Shown here: piece after piece, positions 1 through 7,847 of the stretch
Layout of the letters: every line of letters starts with the position of its first letter
How positions within the stretch are numbered: the first letter of the stretch is position 1
From: DATKZH01 sp964475955
Lineage (GTDB): Bacteria > Planctomycetota > Planctomycetia > Pirellulales > Thermoguttaceae
NCBI GenBank assembly: GCA_964475955.1
Contig: CAYYZY010000046.1
Coordinates: 1 to 46,188 of the forward strand
Direction: 5' to 3'
DNA length: 46,188 nt
The notes under the pieces: model-generated
The model's input: the letters and a program-made list of their open reading frames with translations, nothing else
Databases searched by the model: none
What the model was told of the DNA's origin: nothing
Made by a program: the position numbers and the translations under genes

Positions 1-352
1 GCTCGCGATCCTCGCCCACGAAAAACCGTACGGTGGTGATCGACCTTTCCGGCAGCGCCCGGCTGTACACGTGCTCCACGCCCTGCACCTGAAAACAGAT
101 CCGCTCCAACCGGCTGGTGATCTGCCGCTCGATCTCGCGAGGCCCCAAGCCGGGAGCGATCACGATCAGGTCGGCCATCGGTACGGTGATCTGCGGGTCT
201 TCCTCGCGCGGGGTCAGCACCAGCGCGGCGCAGCCGAGCGCCAAGGAGACGACCATCAGGCTGATGGCCACGTCGCCTCGCATGAAGGTGGCCACCACGC
301 GCGTCAGCCACGGCGTTCGGCCGCCGTTGTCATTTGCCGGGGACTGATTCAT
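1..352 (-). CDS. RND efflux transporter permease, N-terminal part (truncated by window edge)
   Basis: Inner-membrane proton-driven efflux pump subunit of the AcrB/HAE1 type. Reading the minus strand from the ATG at 352 gives MNQSPANDNGG, then an amphipathic start and one hydrophobic segment (about residues 27-48), followed by the family signature TPREEDPQI and a periplasmic beginning with VPMADLIVIAPG and REIERQITSRLE, as in porter-domain N-termini. The rest of the roughly 1000-residue protein lies outside the window. The start overlaps the end of the upstream adaptor gene by 23 bp, so the two are probably translationally coupled. The substrate cannot be told from this fragment. It is too short for the ORF list but the frame is open to the window edge. 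Confidence 0.85.
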   Translation of the reverse strand, partial: MNQSPANDNGGRTPWLTRVVATFMRGDVAISLMVVSLALGCAALVLTPREEDPQITVPMADLIVIAPGLGPREIERQITSRLERICFQVQGVEHVYSRALPERSITTVRFFVGEDRE

Positions 353-1445
353 CCGTCTGAGTTGATGGGGGGCTTGAGGAGTGGTTCCAGGCAAGCACCA
401 CGCGCTCGCCGGCGTCCAGGCCGCTGAGGATCTCGATCCGATCCGGCGGCAGGGCCGGGCCGCGTTGAACGAACCGCCGCTCGACGCCTCGCTCGTCGGT
501 CACGACTTCGACGAAGTCCAACTGCCCGAGCGACTGAAGCCCGGCCCGAGGAATGGAGAGGCTCGTGCGCCGGCCCAGCGGCACGAACAGCCGGCCGTAT
601 TGTCCTTCGAAGAGCGACTCGGGCTTCTCGATTCGGGCCTTGACCAGCACGGTCCGGCTCCGCGCATCGGCCTGGGGGACGATCTCGTCGACCGTTACCT
701 TCCTCTCCCGTGGGTCCGATCCGAAGTCGGCGCGCAGGCGCTGACCCGTTTGCAGCCCTCCAACCAGGCTTTCGGGCACGGCGCATTCGAGCCGCAGCGT
801 TTCTGGCTGGTAGACCTCCAGCAGCGGTTGCCCCGGCCGTGCCACCTCGCCCACCTTGGCCAATTGGTCGACGACCGTGCCGCGCATCGTGGCCCGGATG
901 ACTGCCTCGTCCAGCCGGCCCCGGGCCTCCGCGAGCTGCTGCCGGGTGGCGGCGAGCGTCGCCTCGGCCTCGGCCAGGCGCCGGCGGCTCGTGTCGTACT
1001 CCTCGCGCGATACGGCGTTCCTTTCCAGAAGCTCCTTGTCGCGATCGAACTTCGCTTGAGCCTCCTCGAGTTGGGCCTCCTGAGCGGGCAGTCCTTCCTC
1101 GATGCGGGCGACGCGTGCGGAAAGTTCCGTTTGGTCCAGCCTGACCAGCACGCCTTCCTTCTCAACGCGGTCCCCGGCGACCACGGCGATCTCGACGATC
1201 TTTCCGATAATCTCCGACGTAACCCGCGTGCGCTTCGCCGCCCAAAGTCGGCCGGGAACCGCCAGGAACGTGCTCCTTTCCCGTGCGACCACTTCCGCCG
1301 TGGGGCGCTCCGCCTCGCCGGCCGCCGCGCGCGGCTCCAGCCCGGGCGCGGTACGCTCGTTGAACCACCCCGCCAACCACGCAAATCCCACAATGAGGAT
1401 TGCGGCTGCGGCAAGCCAAGCCAAGGCCGTGCGGAGTCTTCTCAT
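330..1445 (-). CDS. RND efflux periplasmic adaptor (membrane fusion protein)
   Basis: 371-residue HlyD/AcrA-type adaptor linking an inner-membrane RND pump to an outer-membrane channel. The start at 1445 (MRRLRTALAWL) is preceded by GAGAGGA at good spacing and is followed directly by a single N-terminal membrane anchor (about residues 7-27); the longer open frame upstream is Arg/Pro-rich and crosses a repeat. Visible parts in order: first half lipoyl domain (SEIIGKIVEIAVVAGDRV), a long alpha-hairpin coiled coil rich in Glu/Ala/Arg (about 110-185), second half lipoyl domain (IRATMRGTVVDQLAKVGEV), then beta-barrel and membrane-proximal domains. No lipobox is seen. It overlaps the permease gene by 23 bp. 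Pump specificity is unknown. Confidence 0.9.
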   Translation of the reverse strand: MRRLRTALAWLAAAAILIVGFAWLAGWFNERTAPGLEPRAAAGEAERPTAEVVARERSTFLAVPGRLWAAKRTRVTSEIIGKIVEIAVVAGDRVEKEGVLVRLDQTELSARVARIEEGLPAQEAQLEEAQAKFDRDKELLERNAVSREEYDTSRRRLAEAEATLAATRQQLAEARGRLDEAVIRATMRGTVVDQLAKVGEVARPGQPLLEVYQPETLRLECAVPESLVGGLQTGQRLRADFGSDPRERKVTVDEIVPQADARSRTVLVKARIEKPESLFEGQYGRLFVPLGRRTSLSIPRAGLQSLGQLDFVEVVTDERGVERRFVQRGPALPPDRIEILSGLDAGERVVLAWNHSSSPPSTQTDESVPGK

Positions 1446-1579
1446 GGGTCGATCCTCTCGAAGCGCCTCCCGGTGCGGGACGCCCGGTCTCTCAGCAATT
1501 CGCGTGCCGCGAGGGGCGCCACAGCAGCGGAGGCCACGGGGCGGGAAAGAATGACGCACCACCACGCCAATGTGACGCA

Positions 1580-1647
1580 GCGCGCTTCGAGCGCGCGGCG
1601 CCGTCGCCGGCCGCCACCAAGTAGGACGGAAGGTCATTCCGTCCTAC
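1580..1647. repeat. Two-hairpin palindromic repeat, family A copy 1
   Basis: Hairpin 1 (1580-1596) pairs GCGCGC with GCGCGC around TTCGA. Hairpin 2 (1621-1647) pairs GTAGGACGGAA with TTCCGTCCTAC. Between them is a GC-rich spacer ending CCACCAA. Similar copies are at 16766, 29526 and 31147. It lies upstream of the efflux adaptor and downstream of the ThuA gene, in the 1446-1677 gap. Confidence 0.8.
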
Positions 1648-1677
1648 CGACACGCGCGCATCCCGCGAAACAAGAGT

Positions 1678-2520
1678 CTACTTTCTGCTGGGGCCCGTTT
1701 CGCCCTCCAGGTCGCCGATGGCGAACTGGATGCCGGCCAGCACGTGTTCCAGGAAGCGGGGGTTCCAGTACGTTGCGGCGGCGTGGCCCAGCGTGGTGTA
1801 GAAGACGCGCCCCTCGCCGCACCGGCGCACCCAGGAGACGGCGTAATCGCGGTCGGGCCGCTTGCCGGGGTCCTCCATCCGGTCGAGATCGAGGCTCAAG
1901 AGCACGCGCAGCTTCGTGCGCGAGTAGGGTTCGCGCGCGATGTAGATCTCGTCGTTGATGCGCCACGGCTTCCCGTCGAAGCAGGCGTTGACGGGATGAT
2001 CCGGATCGTCGATCTGAATGGCCACGTCCTGGTGGATGTGCCCGCCGTAGTAGGCGCCCATCATCTCGCCGTATTCGGGCCAGTTCTGGAAGGCGGCCGT
2101 GGCGGCGTGGATTCCCACGATGCCCTTCCCGCCGCGGACGAACTCCAGGATGCTCTGCTTGACGGCCTCGTCGAACTGCCCGGCCGCCTTCTGCTGCTCG
2201 GGATCGCGCCGGGCGAAGTCGTCGGGCAGGAACGGGTCGCGCTGGTGGATGTTGTTCATCACCAGCGCGTCGAACCGGGCCAGCCGGTCGGGCAGCAGGA
2301 GCCGCGGGTCGTCGCTCACCAGCGCCTCGAACGCGCCGGTCTTCTCGCCGAGGATTTCCAGCGCCGCTTCGGCGAACGGGTTGGGCTGGTGGGTCCACGC
2401 ATGGCCCCACACGAGCACCTTGCGCGGCTTGGCGGGCTGTACCGGCGGCTCGTCGGGCGCCGCGGCCCGGATCTGCACGATCTGGCGCTCGTTCGGCGCG
2501 GCGACGTTCTTCGCCTTCAT
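1678..2520 (-). CDS. ThuA-domain protein (trehalose-utilisation-like), full core without its own signal peptide
   Basis: ThuA domains have a class I glutamine amidotransferase-like fold and are common next to Gfo/Idh oxidoreductases in planctomycetes; their reaction is unsettled. From the ATG at 2520 (MKAKNVAAPNE) the protein is 280 residues and carries the whole family core: KPRKVLVWGHAWTH, LGEKTGAFEALVSDD, FDALVMNNI, FVRGGKGIVGIHAA, MMGAYYGGHI, DEIYIAREPYS, YAVSWVRRCGEGRVFYTT, LGHAAATYWNP and GIQFAIGDLEG. The open frame continues upstream without a stop to 3258, but that extension is made of remnants of other genes. There is no good ribosome-binding site before 2520 and no signal peptide, unlike usual relatives. 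Either translation starts far upstream at 2982 on a chimeric signal peptide, or the gene is not expressed. Confidence 0.7.
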   Translation of the reverse strand: MKAKNVAAPNERQIVQIRAAAPDEPPVQPAKPRKVLVWGHAWTHQPNPFAEAALEILGEKTGAFEALVSDDPRLLLPDRLARFDALVMNNIHQRDPFLPDDFARRDPEQQKAAGQFDEAVKQSILEFVRGGKGIVGIHAATAAFQNWPEYGEMMGAYYGGHIHQDVAIQIDDPDHPVNACFDGKPWRINDEIYIAREPYSRTKLRVLLSLDLDRMEDPGKRPDRDYAVSWVRRCGEGRVFYTTLGHAAATYWNPRFLEHVLAGIQFAIGDLEGETGPSRK

Positions 2521-2570
2521 CTTCGCGGCGCGGACCTCCGGCGGCGTGGGGCCCGGGGCGCGTCGCACCG

Positions 2571-2982
2571 GCCGATCCGCTCGGGGGACGTGGGTGCCTC
2601 GAGGTCGCCCGCGGCGAATTGGATCGCGTCGAGATAGAACTGGAGCATCTGCGGATTCCAGTACAGCTCGGCCCGGTGGCCGAACGACGTGTAGAAGACG
2701 GGGCCCTTGCCATGCGATTTCACCCAGGCCAGGGCGAAGTCGTTGTCGTCGCGCCGGATCCACCGGACGCCCATGTTCGTCCGCTTCCATCCGGTGCGGC
2801 GGGGTGATCCAGACGAGCACCCGGCGCGGCACTTGGGGCTTCACTCGCGGACGCTCCGGGGCCGCCTCCTCGATCTGCCTCGCCCGGTGTTCGGGGATCT
2901 CTTGGGCCACGGCCGCCGAGGTCAGCAGGAGCAAGAGCGGTGTCGCCGACAGGATCCACCAAGGGCAACGTGTGCTTGCCAT
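2571..2982 (-). pseudogene. Internally deleted, frameshifted ThuA-domain gene
   Basis: An ATG at 2982 with a strong GAAGGAGA site begins MASTRCPWWILSATPLLLLL, a clear signal peptide, then the usual ThuA linker (IEEAAPERPRVKPQ) and the first core strand RRVLVWITPP (to about 2797). At once, in another frame, the sequence reads MGVRWIRRDDNDFALAWVK, GPVFYTSFGHRAELYWNP and AIQFAAGDLEAPTSPERIG, which is the C-terminal end of a ThuA domain (to about 2571). About 150 residues of the middle are missing and the frame changes at the joint. The original frame then runs on without a stop into the second, complete ThuA core. Loss of function is inferred; family length is from memory. Confidence 0.75.
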
Positions 2983-2997
2983 GACGCGGTCTCCTTC

Positions 2998-3132
2998 GTT
3001 CAACTTCTCGTTCGCCTGGTAGCTCCCGGCCGAACGGCCGCCGGGCAGGATGGTGAGGCCGGTTCCGCCGACCGTCGCAGCGGCGAGAAAACGGCGACGA
3101 TTGAAACGACGACGACGGATGCGAGTCTTCAT
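2998..3132 (-). pseudogene. N-terminal remnant of a Tat-exported Gfo/Idh/MocA oxidoreductase
   Basis: ATG at 3132 opens MKTRIRRRRF followed by NRRRFLAAATVGG, a twin-arginine signal of the type found on planctomycete Gfo/Idh/MocA proteins, and ends SAGSYQANEKLN, the stretch that normally leads straight into the Rossmann strand. After that Asn the sequence goes directly into the ribosome-binding site and start codon of the ThuA remnant at 2982. The whole catalytic body is absent. Only about 45 codons remain; the frame stays open into the ThuA sequence. Confidence 0.7.
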
Positions 3133-3434
3133 GGCGGCAGCGCTCCCTTCTCGTGAAAGACCGGGCGGTCCAGCCAGCCGACGGCGTCGATTGTAGCAGG
3201 TCGGCCGCCGGGCTTGCGAACGAAATGTCCGGGCGGGCCCGATACACCCTCCGCCCACCCCTCGCCCGGGCCGTGGACCGCCACCATTGACGGGTGCTTC
3301 GCGGCGAGTATCCTTGGGATCCGGTAGGACTGGCGAAACTCGTCCGTCCGATAGCCGCCGGGACGGCGGCGCCGGCCGTGCCGGCCCGGCTCACAACTGC
3401 AAACGCCCTGACTCATTTTTAGGAGAACGTTTTT
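3133..3434. other. Divergent intergenic region, 302 bp
   Basis: Separates the minus-strand ThuA/Gfo remnants from the plus-strand Gfo/Idh/MocA gene, so it should hold promoters for both. I see no convincing -35/-10 pair and no repeat of the dispersed families; the only clear signal is the AGGAGA ribosome-binding site at its right end. Confidence 0.5.
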
Positions 3435-4703
3435 ATGAGGGCCAGCGACCCCAACTCGAAGCGATCCAACCGTCGGCAGTTTCTCCAAACCGCCGGGGCA
3501 GCGGCCGGGACGGCGGCGGCCTTTGCGCCGCGGTTCGACGGCGTGGCTCAAGGGGCGGAAGGCGCGAACGGACGAATCGGTGTCGGGTTCATCGGCGTCG
3601 GCGGGCGGGCCCGGGCGCACATGAACATCATCAAGAAGTTGCAGGAGCAGGGGCTCGTCGAGCCCGTGGCCGCTTGCGACGTCTACCGTCCGCGGCTCGA
3701 GGCGGCCGCGAAACGGCTTGGCGGCGTGAAGATGTACGACGCGCACGAGGAGCTACTGGAAAACCCGGCCGTCGACGTCGTCTGCATCGCCACGCCCGAT
3801 CGGCTGCACGCGCCCCAGGCGATCGACGCCTTGAACGCCGGCAAGGACGTCTACTGCGAGAAGCCGCTTACGCACTGGACCCAGTTCGAGCTGGCCAAGA
3901 AGGTCGAAGAGGCGGCCGAGAAGAACCAGGGCGTCGTTCAGGTCGGCACCCAGTACATGGCCGACGAGAACTACGCGGAGGTTTCGGCCATGGTCAAGGA
4001 CGGGATCATCGGCAAGCCGGTCCATTGCCAGTTGGGCTACTTCCGGCGCGGCGACTGGGGCGAGCGGATGCACGTGCCCGACCCCGACGCGAAACCGGGC
4101 CCCGATCTCAACTGGGAACGGTTCCTCGGCGACGCCCCCAAGGTGCCGTACAGCGTTTCGCGGTTCTTCCAGTGGCGGCTGTATTGGGATTATGCGGGTG
4201 GGCCGGCCACCGACCTGTTGGTCCACACGTTCACGCCCGTCTTCTGCCTGCTGGACCTCGACTACCCCGAACGCGTGCTCGGCGGCGGGGGCAACTTCCA
4301 GTACGACCGGGAAGTGCCCGACCAGTGCAACATCATCGCCGATTACGAGGACGGCCCCAGCGTGGTGATGATGAACTCGCTGTCGAACTACACGGGCATC
4401 GAGACGAAGATTCGCGGCACCAACGGGATCATCATTCTCGACGGCGCGGGCATCCGCATCGTGCCCATCGATCCCAAGACCAACAAGGAGACCGATGAGA
4501 TCCGGCTGAAGTGGAACGGCATGGGCGACACGGCCAAACTGTGGAAGAACCTGCTCGATTGCGTCAAGACGCGCGAGCAGCCCTTCAGTCCGATCTCCGC
4601 CGCCGTGCGCGTCCAGGCTCCGCTGAACATGGGGATCCTCAGCGAACGCCAGAGCAAGGTGGCGAAGTTCAACTTCGAGACCAAGTCGATCGAGATGTCG
4701 TAG
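3435..4703 (+). CDS. Gfo/Idh/MocA family oxidoreductase with Tat signal
   Basis: 422-residue NAD(P)-dependent sugar or cyclitol dehydrogenase-like protein, exported folded through the Tat system. Residues 11-17 are SNRRQFL followed by an Ala/Gly-rich hydrophobic stretch. The Rossmann nucleotide-binding loop GFIGVGGRARAH is at 51-62 and the family EKP motif (Lys proposed to act in catalysis) at 142-144 in VYCEKPLTH. The C-terminal half has the expected sheet domain, with WDYAGGPATDLLVHTF. AGGAGA sits upstream of the start. A 25-bp gap to the sialidase-like gene suggests one operon. Substrate unknown; the intact gene contrasts with the remnant of a relative just upstream on the other strand. 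Confidence 0.9.
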   Translation: MRASDPNSKRSNRRQFLQTAGAAAGTAAAFAPRFDGVAQGAEGANGRIGVGFIGVGGRARAHMNIIKKLQEQGLVEPVAACDVYRPRLEAAAKRLGGVKMYDAHEELLENPAVDVVCIATPDRLHAPQAIDALNAGKDVYCEKPLTHWTQFELAKKVEEAAEKNQGVVQVGTQYMADENYAEVSAMVKDGIIGKPVHCQLGYFRRGDWGERMHVPDPDAKPGPDLNWERFLGDAPKVPYSVSRFFQWRLYWDYAGGPATDLLVHTFTPVFCLLDLDYPERVLGGGGNFQYDREVPDQCNIIADYEDGPSVVMMNSLSNYTGIETKIRGTNGIIILDGAGIRIVPIDPKTNKETDEIRLKWNGMGDTAKLWKNLLDCVKTREQPFSPISAAVRVQAPLNMGILSERQSKVAKFNFETKSIEMS

Positions 4704-4728
4704 CCATTCTGCGTGAAGGAGCGCGACC

Positions 4729-6381
4729 ATGTTGACTCTTATGATGACCGCCCTGCTGGCCGGCGCGCCCACGATCACCTACGACGCGGAGATGCTGCCC
4801 GACCGGGCGCGGCCGCCGTGGTCGTTCCACGAGAGGGAGAACTGCTCGGTCGCGGTCGAGGACGGCGCCCTGCACGTGCGCGACGACGGCACCGCGCACG
4901 GCGAGCTGCAATTCATCAGCTACTCCTGGGGCGCGATCGCCGACCGGCCGCACCGCGTCGAGGCGAAGGTCAAGGTGGCGAGCTGCTCGGGCCCGGCCGG
5001 GGTCATCCTGCTGGCAGCCGACGGCGTGCGCGAAGTCGGCCTGACGCTGTTCCCCGACCGAATCGAGATTCACCGGCTCGACGCCCGCGCGCAGGTCGAT
5101 CTCGCCGACGACTTCCACGTCGTGCGCCTGGAGATGGTCGGCGACGACGCGCTGGTACAGGTCGACGGAGAGACCGTTCTCGACCTGACGGGCAAATCGA
5201 CGTGGGATGCCCACGCCGGCCGCAACCTGATGGGCTTCGGCAGCCTCAGCTCGGCCGCCACGGGCGAGGCCTGGTGGGATGAGGTGAGCTGGGCCGCGGA
5301 GCAGCCGGAGGTGGACGTCTATCCCCACGCGCGGCATCACGTGGTCTTCAAGCAGGAGGGCGTCTACGCGTGCTTTCCCAGCCTGTATCAATACGACGAC
5401 GGCACCCTGGTCACCTCCTTCGGCACGCGGGTGCGGCGGAGCCACATCGACAACACGGGCGGCTCGAGACGGATGGTCAGCCGCGACGGCGGGCTTCACT
5501 GGGAGAAGGCCGACGCGGCCGTCCCCCACTACAATCCGGCCGCCGTGCGCGCCGACGGCCATCTGGCCATCGCCAACGCGATCGGCTGGCGCTACGTCGA
5601 CGAGGCCGAAATGGAGCGGCTGAAGGCCCACGGGCGGACCGTGCGCAACGTGCGGCCGGGCACGATCGCCTACCTGAGCGGGGCCCGATCGATGGTCCGC
5701 ACCCTCGACGGCGAGACCGTGCGCCCGTGGACCGAGATCAAGGTTCCCGACGGCGGCGGGATGATGACGTTTCACCAGGCGGCCTACCTGAACGTCGGCG
5801 ACGGCGTGCGGTTGGTCGGGATCTACGGCACCGGGCCGGGGAAGCACCGCAGCGCCTACGTGCTGCGCACGGAGGACGACGGCGACACCTGGACGTGTCT
5901 GCCGATGGCCCTGGGAAGCGACCGGATGAGCTACAACGAGACGGCGCTGGGCGTCAACGCCGACGGCCGCGTGATCGCCCTGATGCGGACCGCGGAATCG
6001 GCCGATAAGGACCGGGCCGGCTACCTCCACCAGGTGACTTCCACCGACCGCGGTAGGACGTGGTCGGAGCCGGTCAACACGGGCATCTGGGGCTATCCGG
6101 CCCACCTGCTGCGGCTGCCGGACGGCCGCCTGCTGGCGACCTACGGTTACCGCCGGGCCCCGATGGGCATCCGCGCCTGCCTCAGCCGCGACGGCGGCGA
6201 CACCTGGGACGTCGACGAGGAGATCGTCCTGCGGGCCGACGGTTTCGGCAGCGGCAGCGACCTGGGCTACCCCGTCACCCAGCGGTTGGCCGATGGAACG
6301 TTGGCCACGATCTACTACTTCAACGGCATCGACAACGTCACCCACGTCTGCCTCACCCGCTGGACGCCGCCGGAGGGGTGA
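4729..6381 (+). CDS. Exo-alpha-sialidase-like protein with BNR/Asp-box repeats
   Basis: 550-residue protein. The first 190 residues form a jelly-roll-like region (concanavalin-type pattern, ending WWDEVSW); the rest is a six-bladed propeller with four readable Asp boxes: SRDGGLHW, TEDDGDTW, STDRGRTW and SRDGGDTW. Such proteins cleave terminal sialic acids or other glycans, but many planctomycete members have no proven substrate. The N-terminus MLTLMMTALLAGAPTITY is a short hydrophobic leader, possibly a minimal signal peptide. It follows the Gfo/Idh gene by 25 bp and a GTGAAGGAG ribosome-binding site is present, so co-transcription is likely. The catalytic Arg triad was not assigned with certainty. 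Confidence 0.8.
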   Translation: MLTLMMTALLAGAPTITYDAEMLPDRARPPWSFHERENCSVAVEDGALHVRDDGTAHGELQFISYSWGAIADRPHRVEAKVKVASCSGPAGVILLAADGVREVGLTLFPDRIEIHRLDARAQVDLADDFHVVRLEMVGDDALVQVDGETVLDLTGKSTWDAHAGRNLMGFGSLSSAATGEAWWDEVSWAAEQPEVDVYPHARHHVVFKQEGVYACFPSLYQYDDGTLVTSFGTRVRRSHIDNTGGSRRMVSRDGGLHWEKADAAVPHYNPAAVRADGHLAIANAIGWRYVDEAEMERLKAHGRTVRNVRPGTIAYLSGARSMVRTLDGETVRPWTEIKVPDGGGMMTFHQAAYLNVGDGVRLVGIYGTGPGKHRSAYVLRTEDDGDTWTCLPMALGSDRMSYNETALGVNADGRVIALMRTAESADKDRAGYLHQVTSTDRGRTWSEPVNTGIWGYPAHLLRLPDGRLLATYGYRRAPMGIRACLSRDGGDTWDVDEEIVLRADGFGSGSDLGYPVTQRLADGTLATIYYFNGIDNVTHVCLTRWTPPEG

Positions 6382-6496
6382 ACCGCGGCCCACCGCGCCG
6401 CGGCGAATGTCGCTTTACGGCGGGACCGGGAGTCACGCGACTGCTCGTGATGGCGGGGCCGTATCGGGCTCGGGCAGCGGCCGGGGCCGATACGGC

Positions 6497-7591
6497 CTAC
6501 GTTTCCACGGCGAGGGAGACCCGGCGCTTTTCGTACCGCGGTTTGATCTGGGCGCCCAACAGGGCGGCGCGCAGCTCTTCGAAGTCGCCGTCCTTGCTGC
6601 TGCGGCCGACGACCGTGGTGAAAGCCGGGTGCGTCCCGTCGCCCACGTCGGCGACGAATCCGTCCGGGAGCTGCTTGCTCGCGCCCTCGACGGGGATGAG
6701 CGAATTGGGCGAGAAGGTGAACAGGTCGACCTTGCCGGGGTCCATCGTGACGCGCGCCGTGTGCGGCGGCTCCCAAACGGGCCGGAGCCCGTCCCAGAAT
6801 TGGGCCATGGGAAGGCCGTCCTCGCGCCGGAAGAGGGCGAGCCAGACGTGCCGGTCCATCGGGACGAGTTCGACGAATTCATGCACCGGCATGGGAACGC
6901 CCTTGAGGCTGCAAAGCTCGGTTTCAGCGTGAATCCGGGCCGGGGCCTTCATGCCCCAATTCACGGCCATGAAGTTCGAGTACTTGTGGTGGCATCCCGA
7001 CCAGTTGCCGAAGGTCTCCATGGTGACCGTGGCCGGGTCGTACGCGTAGCCCTCCTGAGCGAGACGCTTCTTGAATCCTTCGACCCAGCGACGGGCGTTG
7101 TTGGAACTCCAGATTTCGTACGGGTTCCACTCGCCGTGGTTGCCGCGGCCGCCGAACGTGCGGTCGAGGTCGCCGGCGAGGATGACGCGCGTGGCCTCCG
7201 AGTTGTCGAACGGATCGACGATGCAGCGGTCGCCGAAATGCCGCCGCGCGGCCTCTTCCAGGGCGTGGTCCTTCTTGCTGCCGTGCACGATGCACACCGC
7301 CTTGCACTCGTCGGCCCCGTGCTGGGCGATCGCCTTCTTCCAGTTCTCCTCCACGACGGGGTTCGGCTTGAGCAGCCGGTACCGGGAGAACTGCGAAGGC
7401 GGGTGCATGAAGAGCAGGATGTGCTTGACGAGCTTCTTCGCGGGTTCCCCGGGCGGCGTCTCGGCCCGCGCGTCCGGCGCGGCCGCCGAGCCGCCGGCCG
7501 CTGCCAGCGCCGCGCCGGCGGCAACCGTCGCCGCGCTTTTGAGCAATCCTCGCCGGGTCATGCGCACGTTGTGGGGCGTCTGGATGGCCAT
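6497..7591 (-). CDS. Uncharacterised Tat-exported protein
   Basis: 364 residues from the ATG at 7591 (MAIQTPHNVR), preceded by AAAGGAA. A twin-arginine signal MTRRGLLKSAATVAAG is clear, with an Ala-rich stretch ending near APDARAE. The mature part begins KKLVKHILLFMHPP and holds several striking conserved-looking patches: DRTFGGRGNHGEWNP, FGNWSGCHHKYSNFMA, ELCSLKGVPMPVHEFVEL and DGLPMAQFWDGLRP. I do not recognise the family. The His/Cys/Asp content of those patches would suit a metal site, but that is speculation. It stands alone, convergent with the sialidase-like gene and divergent from the heparinase-like gene, with no operon partner. Confidence 0.75.
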   Translation of the reverse strand: MAIQTPHNVRMTRRGLLKSAATVAAGAALAAAGGSAAAPDARAETPPGEPAKKLVKHILLFMHPPSQFSRYRLLKPNPVVEENWKKAIAQHGADECKAVCIVHGSKKDHALEEAARRHFGDRCIVDPFDNSEATRVILAGDLDRTFGGRGNHGEWNPYEIWSSNNARRWVEGFKKRLAQEGYAYDPATVTMETFGNWSGCHHKYSNFMAVNWGMKAPARIHAETELCSLKGVPMPVHEFVELVPMDRHVWLALFRREDGLPMAQFWDGLRPVWEPPHTARVTMDPGKVDLFTFSPNSLIPVEGASKQLPDGFVADVGDGTHPAFTTVVGRSSKDGDFEELRAALLGAQIKPRYEKRRVSLAVET

Positions 7592-7733
7592 GGCATCGTT
7601 CCTTTTCTCGTCCGCTCGCGAGGCAGTTGATGGATATTGGCCGTCATGATAGCCGCCGCAGGTCCGGCACGCAAAAGGAAGCCAGTCCCTCCGTCCGGCG
7701 CGGGGCATCGCCGTATCGAAGGCTCCAAGCGGC

Positions 7734-7763
7734 GTGCAATGGCGGCGGCCAACGGGGTATAAT
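7734..7763 (+). promoter_or_regulatory. Probable sigma-70 type promoter for the heparinase-like gene
   Basis: A perfect TATAAT at 7758-7763 lies 85 bp before the ATG at 7848. The best -35 is GTGCAA at 7734-7739 (three of six, 18-bp spacer). Based on sequence match only. Confidence 0.45.
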
Positions 7764-7847
7764 GCCGTGCCGCGGGCACCGTCGTCCCGCCGGGAGGGGC
7801 GATCGCCGAGGCCGCGTCACGCGACCACCGTCGATTCGGAGAAGAGG

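Noticed and set aside
4669..6393. A 574-codon minus-strand frame opposite the sialidase-like gene
   Set aside because: Shadow; the plus strand shows four Asp boxes and a ribosome-binding site.
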